64,000 nt of DNA from an uncultured Bacteroides sp. (GTDB lineage: Bacteria > Bacteroidota > Bacteroidia > Bacteroidales > Bacteroidaceae). The stretch covers positions 62,001-126,000 of the forward strand of contig NZ_CABUHK010000002.1 of assembly GCF_902491285.1 (NCBI RefSeq). Reading direction: 5' to 3'. Shown one piece after another: positions 1-10,000 of this stretch; the stretch's first letter is position 1; the number at the start of each line of letters is the position of its first letter. The notes beneath the pieces are model-generated. The model searched no databases. It saw only the letters and a program-made list of their open reading frames with translations, and was not told the origin of the DNA. Made by a program: the position numbers and the translations under genes.

Positions 1-1311
1 AATCCAGTCGATGGCCTGTTGTGTGGGGCCGTTGACTTCGTTTTCACATTCGGCAGCACGGAGCAGCACGTCGGAGTAGCGCATCAGACGCAAGTTGATT
101 CCATCGTGTAAACCTGTAATAACGGTGCTATAGAGTCCGGTACGGAGGTTTGTGAACTTGGCGATGGGTAGACCACCGTATGTGTTGTTGGTTACGATGT
201 TGTCGGTGGCTGTAAGTTTGCTCGTATAAGCTACATTGCCATATTCAAAGTCTTCCCAATCGGATTCGTAAGTACCGATGGTCCAGTACAGACGCGGGTC
301 GAGTTTGCCGTCAGTAGTACGTTCTGCTTTGAAGAGATGGTAGAGCCAGGGGGAAGCCGAAATGTCGGCCCAACCGCCATAATTGCCGGGAGCGAAGTTA
401 CTCTCGATGGCCGAACCTTGGGTGGCATTCGGGCTGGTGTTCACCGGAGTCCACTCGTCGTCGGTTCCTTGTGATTCTAAGTCAAGGAATTGCACTTCGA
501 AAAGGCTTTCCTTGTTGTTCTCATAGGCAGGACCTTCACGAAAGTTGTCGCCATAGTTATCCATCAGTTCATAAGTACCATATTTTTTGCCGATAATGTC
601 TTTCAGTACAGTAAGGGCGTCTTTGAATTTATGGCGTACCATGAGCGCACGGGCATAGTAACCGGCTGCGGCACCACAGGTGGCACGTCCTTTTTCCCAT
701 TCGCCACCTTGATCTCGTGAGGGTAACAATTCCATGGCTTCTTTGAAATCACTTTCCACTTGGTCCAGCACGGCATCATAGGTGCTGTTGCCGGTATAAA
801 GTCCATCCAATGAAGAGTAGGTGGCATAATCTGTGATGAGGGGCGGGTTCTGGTAATAACCAACCAGATTGTAGTATGACAGACCGCGCAGGAAGAGCAC
901 TTGTCCTTTGATGCGTTTCATTTTTTCGGAAAGCTGGCTGTTGTCTTCATCGCAACGGGAAATGGCAAAATTACATACATTAACGGTGTAGTACCATTCG
1001 CGCCAGGGCCACCACGTGATGTCCGAGGTTACTTCCGCATTCAGGTCATCGAAAGGCAGATACCATACTTGTGATGAATTCCAGGCTTCATCGCCACGAC
1101 ACACATCAATGGTGTAGCCTACACGGGCGTAAGAACCTTCCATACGGATATGGTTATAGGCGGCAATAACGCTCTCTTCCAAATCATCGGCATTGAAACC
1201 GAATGTGTTTGAGGTTTGCTGGTTGGGATTTAACAGCTCCAAATTATCATTGCAAGAAGTCAATGTGCCTAATCCCAAAAAGAGAACCAATGCATATTTA
1301 TTGAGTTTCAT
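1..1311 (-). CDS. SusD-like starch-binding outer-membrane lipoprotein (3' end outside window)
   Basis: This is a RagB/SusD family surface glycan-binding lipoprotein and partner of the SusC transporter just upstream. I translated it from the ATG at 1311: 437 codons stay open to the window edge, so the C-terminus is missing. The N-terminus is a lipoprotein signal ending LTSC with Cys20. An N-terminal helical region follows, including a stretch reading KGQVLFLRGLSYYNLVGYY typical of the SusD TPR core. Near the cut end LRLMRYSDVLLRAAE is the hallmark C-terminal SusD motif. It starts 19 bp after the susC stop, so the two are one transcript. From context the ligand is probably an arabinan oligosaccharide (inference from the neighbouring GH43 and GH51). 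Confidence 0.95.
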   Translation of the reverse strand, partial: MKLNKYALVLFLGLGTLTSCNDNLELLNPNQQTSNTFGFNADDLEESVIAAYNHIRMEGSYARVGYTIDVCRGDEAWNSSQVWYLPFDDLNAEVTSDITWWPWREWYYTVNVCNFAISRCDEDNSQLSEKMKRIKGQVLFLRGLSYYNLVGYYQNPPLITDYATYSSLDGLYTGNSTYDAVLDQVESDFKEAMELLPSRDQGGEWEKGRATCGAAAGYYARALMVRHKFKDALTVLKDIIGKKYGTYELMDNYGDNFREGPAYENNKESLFEVQFLDLESQGTDDEWTPVNTSPNATQGSAIESNFAPGNYGGWADISASPWLYHLFKAERTTDGKLDPRLYWTIGTYESDWEDFEYGNVAYTSKLTATDNIVTNNTYGGLPIAKFTNLRTGLYSTVITGLHDGINLRLMRYSDVLLRAAECENEVNGPTQQAIDWI

Positions 1312-1330
1312 ATTGTTATGTTTTTAGTGA

Positions 1331-4300
1331 TTAGAAAGTGAAATGAACGCCACACATGAAGGTACGTGCGGTAGGATAAGAACAGAAGTTATATCCCGGT
1401 GTGAAGGTACCTCCTGCATAGTCCACATTGTAACCTTTGTAGCCGGTAAAGGTGTGCAGGTTCTGTGCCGACACGTAGAAACGTACATCCGATACGTATT
1501 TGCCAAACCATTCGTTGGGGAAGTTGTAGCCCAGTTCTATATTGGCAATTTTCCAATAAGCTGCGTTCTGAATTTTGCGGTCGCTGAAGAGATCGTTCCA
1601 GGCCAGGCTGGCACTGTTGGTGACATAGGTACGTGGTACGCTGGAAAGATAGGTGCTGCCGTCTTCGCTGAAGCGATTGGCGTCGAGCATGGCTACGTCT
1701 TTGTTGCCCCAGCCATAGCAAGAGTTCAGAGAGTTGTGGATGTCGTCGCTAACATGATAGTTGAGTGCACCGAACGTAGCGATGCTCAGGTCGAAACGTT
1801 TGTATTCGAAGCGGGCGTTCAAACCGAAATTGATCTTAGGCATACCGCTGCCCAATACTACCTGGTCATTGGCATCTACCTTTCCGTCAGGCTTTCCGTC
1901 GGGACCGCTTACGTCCTTATAGAGGCAGTCACCAATTTGGGCGCCTTCTTGTGTGGCATGGTTGTCCAAGTCAGCTTGTGTGCGGGCGATGCCATCATAA
2001 ACCCATCCGTAGAATTTGCCGATCTCTTCACCTACGTTGGTGATGTAGGCGCCGGAGATGTATGAATCGGTACCGAAGCCCAATGAGGTTACGCGGTTAC
2101 GGACAGTACTTAAGTTAGCCGACACTTCATACTTGAAGTCGTGGTCTCGGTTGCGGTAAGTAGCTGCAAATTCGAAACCTGAATTGTTCATCGAAGCGGC
2201 GTTCATTGTTACGGTGGTATTGGATACACCGGCTTGTTCGGGAACGGGAACAGCATAAAGCAGGTCTTCACTGGTGTTCTTGTACCATTCGGCAGTGAAT
2301 TCCAGACGGTTGTTGAACAAGGCGAGGTCGATACCCACGTTGTAGCTTTTCTTCTTTTCCCAAGAAAGGTTGTTGTCTACGAAAGTGGAAATGGCAGAAC
2401 CGGTGATGGGCGTGTTGCCAAAGCTATAAGTCATGTTATTACGTGCCATTACAGCCTGATACATGTATTCACCAATGTTTTCGTTACCGAGCTCGCCATA
2501 GCTGGCACGTACCTTGAACATGTTGACAATGTTTCTGTTGAAGGGGAAGAAAGACTCCTTGTCGAAACGCCATCCCACAGAAACAGAAGGGAAGGTGCCC
2601 CAACGGATATTTTGGGACAAGCGGGAACTGCCGTCGCGGCGCACGGTTGCCGAGAACAGATAACGCTCGTCGTAGTTGTAGTTGATACGCCCGATGTAGG
2701 ATAGGAGGGTGTGTTTGTATTCGAAGCTTTCAGCGTAAGTGTTGGCGGCATTCTGGAGTTGCAGGAAGTAAGGCTCGGTGAAGTTGACGCCCCAGCCTGT
2801 CAGCAAGTCGGTGTTTTCTTCTTCGTAAGTCTGGCCGGCTACCAGGTTAAAATGGTGTTTGCCGACGGTGGCATCATAAGTCAGCACGTTTTCAATCAAA
2901 GCATCGGCATAAGAGCGGGTAGCTTTGGTGAGACGTTCGTTGCTTTTGGCCAGATAGACACGGTTGCTCTGTACCCATGCAGGAATCCAGGTGAAGTCCT
3001 TGCAATGGGTTTTGCTGTAAGAGAGATTGACTTTATAGTTGAGCTTGTGGTTTTTGCTGTCAATACCGATCATTTTCAGGAGATCCACATCGGCAGAGGC
3101 TGTTCCTACAAAGCGGTCTACACGGGTATTGCGCTTTAACAGGTTATTGACCAGCAAGGGGTTGGAAGCTGAAATGTCACCATGTACGGTGTCGTAGTAA
3201 ACACCATAACCATAAGAGTCATAGTTGAAGTTATTGGCGATCCCTACCAGATTGTCAAGTACCCAAGTAGAGTTGTCGTAGGCTTTGATGGTGGGTTGCA
3301 TCAGCAAAGTACCACGCAGTATGTTGGTTACGTCTCCATACAGACCTTGAACGTATTCGGAAGCGTTTGACAAACCCATGTTGTCTTGATCGGAGTGAGA
3401 GTAAACCAGGCTGGTATGGAACTTGATGAATTTGGTGTCCATCGTGTTGTTGACACGCGCCGTGTAACGTTCGTAGTTGGGACCGGCGCCTTCCAGTGTA
3501 CCTTTTTGGTTGTAGTAATCTAATGAAACGTTATAAGTATTGTGGGCACCGCCACCGGAGAGGTTCACATTGTGATTTTGACGGATACCTGTTTTGAACA
3601 CTTCTTTAAACCAGTTGGTATTGGTGTTATCCTGGAAATGATATTTTCCGGTGGTACTGTCCAGCTTGTAACCGCCGGGCAGCGGAGTGTTGGAGTTGGC
3701 GCATGCCTGACCGATGTACTGGCTGTATTGGTCGGCATCCATTACGTCATAGACACTACTGGGAATGTAGTCCATACCTACGTACCCATTGTAGTCTACT
3801 TTCAGCGGTTGGTCTTTCTGACCGCGTTTGGTAGTGATGATGACCACACCGTTGGCTGCACGCGAACCGTAAATGGCAGCAGCCGATGCATCCTTCAGAA
3901 TTTGGATGGTTTCAATATCGTTTGAAGAGAAATCGCGGATGGAAGTACCCATGGGGACACCATCGATAACATAAAGAGGAGAAGTGTCACCAAAAGATCC
4001 GACGCCACGGATACGGACGGTAGGGTCGGCACCGGGCTGCCCGTCGGAAGTGACTTGTACGCCTGATACTTTACCTTCGAGCATGGTGGAGATATTGGAA
4101 TGGGATGTCTGTTTCAAGGCTTCCGTGTCTACTACAGCTACAGAACCGGTCAAATCGGATTTCTTTTGTGTGCCATAACCTATGACAACAACTTGTTCCA
4201 GCATCTGGTTGTCGGGTTGCAATTGGATGGCTTCAATGATAGCGCGGTTACGAACGGCTACTTCGCGTTCCTTGTAGCCTACATAGCTTATCGAAAGGAT

Positions 4301-4540
4301 AGCGTTTCCGGCAACCTCCAGTTGGAAGTTTCCGTCCACATCGGTAATGGTTCCACCTTGTCCTCCTTTAATTCTGACAGTAGCTCCTGTCAAGGGCTCA
4401 CCTTGTTCATCGATAACTTGACCGCGAACCTTGATAGCCGGAGATTGTGCCACGGTAGCTATAGCAGGTGTGGGATACACCATCATGCCACCCATAGCAC
4501 ACAGACTAAGCATTACGGAAAATAATAAATGTTTCCTCAT
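1331..4540 (-). CDS. SusC-like TonB-dependent outer-membrane transporter
   Basis: This imports oligosaccharides across the outer membrane, powered by TonB. At 1069 aa it has normal SusC length. A signal peptide is followed by a carboxypeptidase-regulatory-like domain (about residues 37-115, VRGQVIDEQGEPLTGATV), then VVVIGYGTQKKSDLTGSV marking the start of the plug domain (about 120-240, with LYVIDGVP and AAIYGSRAANGVVIITTK), then the beta-barrel to the C-terminus. No extra N-terminal STN signalling domain is present, which fits control by an HTCS and not by an anti-sigma system. It is the first gene of the susC-susD transcript; the candidate promoter lies about 210 bp upstream. The substrate is inferred to be arabinan-derived from the rest of the locus. 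Confidence 0.96.
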   Translation of the reverse strand: MRKHLLFSVMLSLCAMGGMMVYPTPAIATVAQSPAIKVRGQVIDEQGEPLTGATVRIKGGQGGTITDVDGNFQLEVAGNAILSISYVGYKEREVAVRNRAIIEAIQLQPDNQMLEQVVVIGYGTQKKSDLTGSVAVVDTEALKQTSHSNISTMLEGKVSGVQVTSDGQPGADPTVRIRGVGSFGDTSPLYVIDGVPMGTSIRDFSSNDIETIQILKDASAAAIYGSRAANGVVIITTKRGQKDQPLKVDYNGYVGMDYIPSSVYDVMDADQYSQYIGQACANSNTPLPGGYKLDSTTGKYHFQDNTNTNWFKEVFKTGIRQNHNVNLSGGGAHNTYNVSLDYYNQKGTLEGAGPNYERYTARVNNTMDTKFIKFHTSLVYSHSDQDNMGLSNASEYVQGLYGDVTNILRGTLLMQPTIKAYDNSTWVLDNLVGIANNFNYDSYGYGVYYDTVHGDISASNPLLVNNLLKRNTRVDRFVGTASADVDLLKMIGIDSKNHKLNYKVNLSYSKTHCKDFTWIPAWVQSNRVYLAKSNERLTKATRSYADALIENVLTYDATVGKHHFNLVAGQTYEEENTDLLTGWGVNFTEPYFLQLQNAANTYAESFEYKHTLLSYIGRINYNYDERYLFSATVRRDGSSRLSQNIRWGTFPSVSVGWRFDKESFFPFNRNIVNMFKVRASYGELGNENIGEYMYQAVMARNNMTYSFGNTPITGSAISTFVDNNLSWEKKKSYNVGIDLALFNNRLEFTAEWYKNTSEDLLYAVPVPEQAGVSNTTVTMNAASMNNSGFEFAATYRNRDHDFKYEVSANLSTVRNRVTSLGFGTDSYISGAYITNVGEEIGKFYGWVYDGIARTQADLDNHATQEGAQIGDCLYKDVSGPDGKPDGKVDANDQVVLGSGMPKINFGLNARFEYKRFDLSIATFGALNYHVSDDIHNSLNSCYGWGNKDVAMLDANRFSEDGSTYLSSVPRTYVTNSASLAWNDLFSDRKIQNAAYWKIANIELGYNFPNEWFGKYVSDVRFYVSAQNLHTFTGYKGYNVDYAGGTFTPGYNFCSYPTARTFMCGVHFTF

Positions 4541-4748
4541 TTTTTTAAGTATTAAATTAGTAGATTAAATTGTTGCTGATGTATTGAATTGAGATGTTGG
4601 ATTATTGTACAATCTAATGTTGAATACTCTAGGTAGACAAACCACAGAGTTTATAAATATGCTGGAGCTATTCTTCATAATATTTAAGATTAGGATTAGA
4701 CTTTAAAAGCAGGGTTCTCTTCCGAAAGATTGAGCACCGATTGCATGA

Positions 4749-4804
4749 CAAAAGTATAATTTACACCGTAAACAGGGGTGGACAAACGGTTTTATAGGGT
4801 GGAC
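4749..4804 (-). promoter_or_regulatory. HTCS-type direct-repeat operator and promoter of susC
   Basis: Read on the minus strand, two copies of GTCCACC (4804-4798 and 4783-4777) repeat with a period of 21 bp. Twenty bases beyond the second copy is TACTTTTG (4756-4749), a good Bacteroidota -7 box. No TTTG -33 box sits at the usual spacing, so the proximal repeat would overlap the -33 region, as expected for an activator-dependent promoter. The same layout recurs before the GH43 gene at 11379-11435. Confidence 0.75.
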
Positions 4805-4901
4805 GAATGGATAATGGAAAAAAATGTATTTATTCCGCTTATAGTTTGCGTCTTTTGGAGGTGGTGAGATAGGCTTAGGAGAAGGCTTTTTTTATATAAA
4901 G

Positions 4902-4945
4902 TCATGTAGCCGGACAACCTGGTGAAGGACTGTCCGGCTACATGA
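4902..4945 (-). terminator. Hairpin downstream of the GH97 gene
   Basis: A perfect 15-bp inverted repeat (arms 4902-4916 and 4931-4945, 14-nt loop) starts 35 bp after the GH97 stop. No clear T-run follows on the minus strand, so it may be an imperfect terminator or a transcript-end stabiliser. Confidence 0.6.
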
Positions 4946-4979
4946 GGGATAAAATACAAATAAAATTCTCTGAAAGGAA

Positions 4980-6923
4980 TTATTTCACAAGTAAAAATCC
5001 TCCTTCCGCCTGCATCGTAATGCTGACTTCATCATTCTTTTTTAATGTTATCTCTTCAGCGTGAGGATTTAGTTTTTTATCGTCCTGATAAAGCATCACT
5101 TTATCTCCTTTAGTACACATGGGAAGGTTCAACTTTAATTTCAGCGGTTCTTTTTGTGCATTGATTCCGGCTATGTACCATTTATCGGCATGCCGACGTG
5201 CCAGTACTACGTATTTGCCCGGATAGCCGTCAATGAATCTTGTTTCGTCCCATGTGGTGGGAACTTGCTTCATGAAATCCAAACAAACTTGGGGGGCATC
5301 GGTCAGGTTATTAGGCGCCAACGCAAAATTCTGAATAGGATTTTGGAATAAAACGGCTGTTGCCAGTTGGAATACATCAGTGGTCTTGCGTATGCTTCCG
5401 CCGTCATTGTTGCGGTTGAGGCGTTTGTTGAGGAATGTGCCGCCAAACTCCATGCAACCGATGGTGTTGCGGATAAATGGATGCAGACAGGCATTAAATG
5501 CTTCTTCATCGCAAAAATGTTGTTGGAAAATCAGGTTTTCCGATGCGAGCACGGCTTCGCTTCCTACATAATTAGGATACATACGCTCCCATCCCCGAGG
5601 AAGGGTACAGCCGTGGAAAATGACCATCAGTCCATTATCATCCGCATCGCTCAGGATGGCTTCGTACAGACGCATGGTTTCCTGCTTGTCACCTCCGAAG
5701 AAGTCTACTTTGATTCCTTTTACTCCTATATTATGCAGCCATTTCATTTCCTTTTTACGGATAATGGGATTGTCCATGTAATTGGTAGGACCTTGTACTA
5801 TATCATTCCAGTAGCCGCTGGAACTATACCATAAAAATACATCTACATTTTTACTGTGTGCATAGTCTATGAAGTCTTTCATACGTTCACGGCCGATGTT
5901 GGTATCCCACCAGTTGTCTATCAATACATATTCATATCCCATGGCGGCAGCAAGATCTACATATTTTTTCTGATCGTCGAAATTGATGCTGCCATCTTGC
6001 CAAAGTATCCAGCTCCAGGTTCCGCGTCCCATTTTGTATGTATGCTCCGTTGGGTAAAGAGGTTCCACGACATCCCATGGAATCGTTGTTTCTACAATGG
6101 GCTTCAGGTTTTCGCCTACAGTAATAGTACGCCAAGGAGTGGAACCGGGCAATGCAAGACCGGGAGATGCCGTACCGTTACCGTTGTTTTCTTCGGGCAT
6201 GGGGAAAGCGAGGGTATAAAGTCCGTCGGCGGTGGCATCGCTCAGGTGTGAACCACAGTATTTGCTGTCTACTCCGGTTTCACTGATAAGTGCCCAGCCA
6301 TTTTCTCCTACATGGAACAGACAAGGAAATGTGTAACCGTGCCCATATTGTGAACGTACATTCATAGGAGCGTCAGCCTTATATTCTTCCTCATAACTGG
6401 GCTTGGTACGTTTCCAACCTATCATGGCGTCACTTTGCGGGCACAGGAAAGTAGTGGTGAAGGAGGGGAAGTCAAAACCGGTAGTTTCTTTTTCTATCAC
6501 GATGCTTCCCGTATCGCCATATTTGGGCATTTCGTAGCGGAAAGCAATATCGTTGTTGCTTACGCGGAATATTATATTTATATTTTTCTTTTCTTTATTG
6601 GTAAAGGTGCATGTAAGTTCATTGGCTTGATAATGAATTTGTGATTGTTTGATACGGTCTTGTGTATAGGTCTTATCTATTTTATTCTCTTTTTGTCCGG
6701 TGAAAGTCATATCTCGGCTGAAGTCCCCCACATTGGCAATGAAACCTAAAGGTGAATCTTCCAGGATGGTCTTGTCCTTATAGGTAACGGAATAAACGGG
6801 GATACCCTGTTTTACGGATACATTTACTTTCAAAAAGGAATCGGGTCCTGTAACTGTAGCTTGTTGGGCAAAAGCTGACATTGTAGTGATGGCAAGCAGC
6901 CAAGTCATAAATTGTTTTTTCAT
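4980..6923 (-). CDS. GH97 family glycoside hydrolase (alpha-galactosidase / beta-L-arabinopyranosidase type likely)
   Basis: This is a periplasmic or secreted family 97 hydrolase of 647 aa, the usual length. I chose the ATG at 6923 because it begins a clean signal peptide (MKKQFMTWLLAITTMSAFAQ); a further ATG at 7022 would add 33 residues before it. An N-terminal beta-sandwich opens with a GPDSFLKVNVSVKQGIPVYSV stretch, and the catalytic barrel includes YEYVLIDNWWD and GVKGIKVDFFGGD. The Asp in KVDFF resembles the nucleophile of the retaining branch, which contains alpha-galactosidases and bifunctional beta-L-arabinopyranosidases; SusB-like inverting glucosidases use glutamates instead. That assignment is from memory of the family and is not proven here. 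A TATCTTTG -7 box lies at 6961-6954. An arabinopyranosidase role would fit the arabinan locus. Confidence 0.88.
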   Translation of the reverse strand: MKKQFMTWLLAITTMSAFAQQATVTGPDSFLKVNVSVKQGIPVYSVTYKDKTILEDSPLGFIANVGDFSRDMTFTGQKENKIDKTYTQDRIKQSQIHYQANELTCTFTNKEKKNINIIFRVSNNDIAFRYEMPKYGDTGSIVIEKETTGFDFPSFTTTFLCPQSDAMIGWKRTKPSYEEEYKADAPMNVRSQYGHGYTFPCLFHVGENGWALISETGVDSKYCGSHLSDATADGLYTLAFPMPEENNGNGTASPGLALPGSTPWRTITVGENLKPIVETTIPWDVVEPLYPTEHTYKMGRGTWSWILWQDGSINFDDQKKYVDLAAAMGYEYVLIDNWWDTNIGRERMKDFIDYAHSKNVDVFLWYSSSGYWNDIVQGPTNYMDNPIIRKKEMKWLHNIGVKGIKVDFFGGDKQETMRLYEAILSDADDNGLMVIFHGCTLPRGWERMYPNYVGSEAVLASENLIFQQHFCDEEAFNACLHPFIRNTIGCMEFGGTFLNKRLNRNNDGGSIRKTTDVFQLATAVLFQNPIQNFALAPNNLTDAPQVCLDFMKQVPTTWDETRFIDGYPGKYVVLARRHADKWYIAGINAQKEPLKLKLNLPMCTKGDKVMLYQDDKKLNPHAEEITLKKNDEVSITMQAEGGFLLVK

Positions 6924-6953
6924 GGGTATTAAATATGCTATTATAATGTAGAG

Positions 6954-6961
6954 CAAAGATA
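6954..6961 (-). promoter_or_regulatory. Candidate -7 box of the GH97 gene
   Basis: Minus-strand TATCTTTG matches TAnnTTTG and predicts a start about 25 nt before the GH97 ATG at 6923. No convincing -33 box was seen, and the GTCCACC repeats found at the other two promoters are absent. Confidence 0.5.
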
Positions 6962-6980
6962 ATTTATTTAGCGAGACGAG

Positions 6981-7030
6981 AGCGTAGAAAAACGGAGCAT
7001 TTATGGTATACAATCCGTTCATTTTACGCT
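6981..7030 (-). terminator. Imperfect hairpin after the HTCS gene
   Basis: Arms 6981-6996 and 7014-7030 pair over AGCGTA and AACGGA with mismatches between them. The hairpin begins 11 bp past the HTCS stop and precedes the GH97 promoter, so it may end the HTCS transcript. Confidence 0.45.
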
Positions 7031-7040
7031 CTGGAATAAG

Positions 7041-10000
7041 TCAGTCGGTTCCATTCTCCATCATCGAACTGGGTGTTGTTCCGAAATGTTTTGTAAAGCA
7101 GCGTGTGAAGTATTTGGGATCATTGAATCCTACTTCGTATGCTATCTCAGATATATTCATATTGTGCGTCAGCCGGTTACGGATAATAAGTTCCCGCGCA
7201 AGATTCAGCCGGTAGTTACGCATGAATTGTCCGGCAGACTGTCCCGTCAGATTTTGCATTTTTTTGTTCATCAAACTTTTGCTTACCCCCATTGCTTCGA
7301 TGAAATCGCTTATTTCGTAATAGGAGTTCTTATAGTTTTCTTTCACAATCTGCATCGCCTTGTCCAGGAATTTCTTGTCACTGGATTCTTTTTCGATATT
7401 CAGTGCATCCACGTCCATACTGTATGAGAACTTTTGTTGGAAACGTTTGCGGTTTTCCAGTATATTGGATATCCGGGCCAGCAGCAAAGTATCATCAAAT
7501 GGTTTCAGCAGGTATTCGTCTACACCTATACGGAAGCTTTCGATGCGCGATTCGTTGGATGTTTTGGCTGTGAGCATCAGGAAGGGGATATGTGAGATGG
7601 CGAAATTGGATTTTACCCGGCGGGACAGTTCCATACCATCCATGACAGGCATCATCAAGTCACTGACTATGAAATCCACGTTCTGGGATTGGAGCACAGT
7701 CAATGCTTCTTCACCTTGGGATGCTTCGAGCACGTTATAATATTCGGCCAGAATGGAACGGATATAGGCGCGCATATCTTTGTTGTCTTCTACTACCAGA
7801 ATCGTCAGTTTTCCATTGGTGGCAGGTTGCAAGGCCAGCGGAGATTCTACCGGTTCTTTAACTTGCTCTGTTGGTGCGGGCAGACTGTTTGCATCGGCAT
7901 ATTGCAAAGGAAGTAAAATACGGAAAGAACATCCTTTGCTCTGATTATTCTTGGCACAAATTGAACCTCCATGCAACTGGACAATTCGTTTGCATAGATA
8001 GAGGCCGATTCCGGTCCCGCTTTGTCCGTTGATAGAGGAATGCGTCTTGTTTTGTGATTGGTAGAAGCGGTTGAATACTTTGTCTATCTCTTCTTCGGGC
8101 AGTCCTGGCCCCGTATCCCGGATACAGATGAACAACTTTTCCTGCTCTTCCTGGCGGAAGGGGGTGGCATAGATGGTAATTTGTCCTCCTTTGGGGGTAA
8201 ATTTCAAAGCATTTCCTATCAAATTGACAATCACTTTATGCATGGCATCCTCATCGTACATGATTTCACATGAAGGAAGGCGGAAACGACGTTCGATGGT
8301 TATTCCTCTTTCGGATGCATATGCGTCGAAGGGAACCAGCAGTTCATTGAGTAACTTGGCAAAGTTGCCCGGGTTGCGGACAATTTCCATTTTCCCTGAT
8401 TCTACTTTGCGGAAGTCCATTAATTGGTTGACCAGTGAGAGCAGATATTTTGAGTTGCGCTCCACAAAATGTAATTGTTCAATGACTTGAGGATTGTAGC
8501 TTAGTTTCAATGCCCTTTCTATAGGTCCTACGATTAATGTCAACGGAGTACGGAATTCATGGGTGATATTGGTGAAGAAGGCGAGTTTGTCAACCGTCAA
8601 TTCCTGTACTTTCTTTGACATTTGTATCAGTTGCCCTTTTTGTTTGGTTATTTTTTCGTTTTGCTGTTTCAATAGTTGGTTTTGACGATAGAGCTCGCTT
8701 GCCTGAGTGGAAAGCAGTTTTTTTTGTTCTTCCAGTTCACGGGTACGTTCCTCTACTTTGATGTGGAGCATTTCTTGTTGTTCTTTTAACGAACGAAGCC
8801 TCCATGATAATACCTTATATATAAGGAAAGATAGAAGAACCAATATGGACAGAATGAACCAGATGGTTTTATAGAAATAAGGTGATACGGCAATGTGGAG
8901 TTCTGCCATTTCTTCCAGCCATTGTTTGCCGTCGGGGGCATAACGCAGTTCGAAAGTATAGTTGCCGGGACGCAGGTTGGTATAGGCGGCTTGTCGCCTG
9001 TTGGCCGGCACTTTTATCCATTTGTCGTCAAATCCTTTCAAGCGGTAATAATAATTGGCGAATGTCGATGCATCATAATCCAGTGCGGCAAATTCAATAT
9101 AGAGAGATTTGTCGCGTTCGTGTAACTGTAGGGTGCCGTTTGTGTACAATCGTTCTTCATTGGCCACACGAACATGGGTGAATGCCAGAGGAACAGCCTC
9201 CTTGGGATTTGTGTCTATGACTGGTTTGACTACAGACAGCCCTTTAGTACTTCCTACATACAAATCTCCATTGGCGGCACGGCATATTGCGTTCCAATAG
9301 AACTGGTTGGATAATAGTCCGTCTTTCCGGGTATAGTTGAAGAAGCTGTTGTTGTTAGGATTGAAGCGGGAGAGTCCGTTGGTGGTGGTAATCCAAAGAT
9401 ACCCTTCTTTATCTTCCGATATGCAGCGGACACTGTTGTTTATCAGTCCGTCTTCGGTGGTGAAGGAGCGGAAGGTATATTCTCCGTTTTCTGTTGGTGA
9501 GGATTTGTAGAAACCATATCCGTTGCTGCCTATCCATAGGGTTCCGTCTTTAGACTGGGTGATGTAGGTTACCCTTTCCTTCAACTTTGATTCCGGTTCG
9601 TCCAGCTTGATCCTCCAGAGTTGATAAATCAGTCTGGGGGCTTTCAAACTGCTTAGATCTATTCGGCAAAGTCCTTCTGTAAGTCCCAGCCACAGGTGGT
9701 TATCCTTATCTATATAGTATCCTGTACAGCCTTCAATTCCACCTAGGTTCATACCCTTGAATGGTTCGGTGAGCGTTTGTGTTTTCAAGTCGTAAACATA
9801 GATATTGGTACTGGTTCCCACCCAGATGGCATTATTCAAGTGGTCATAGCAGATACTTCCGGCCCATCCCCATGAGAAGTCTCCGTATTCGGGTATTTCT
9901 ATGTGGTGGAATTGTTTGTTCTGCGGATTTTTCATGTCTATCCATCCTATGCCTCCTCCCCAGGTTCCTATCCAGAGTCTTCCATCGTTATCGCTGGTAA

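Larger units (their letters stand above)
4541..4979. other. Intergenic region upstream of susC
   Basis: This 439 bp has no gene. It contains the proposed HTCS operator and promoter for susC (4749-4804), an untranslated leader of roughly 200 nt before the susC ATG at 4540, and a perfect hairpin just downstream of the GH97 gene (4902-4945). A 10-bp palindrome ATTGTACAAT lies in the leader at 4604-4613; I assign it no role. Confidence 0.7.

Noticed and set aside
1343..2065. 240-codon plus-strand open frame opposite susC
   Set aside because: Antisense to a complete SusC barrel; composition reflects the opposite strand's codons.
6924..7022. N-terminal extension of the GH97 protein from the ATG at 7022
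   Set aside because: The internal ATG at 6923 begins a standard signal peptide, and a -7 box (6961-6954) lies inside the extension.
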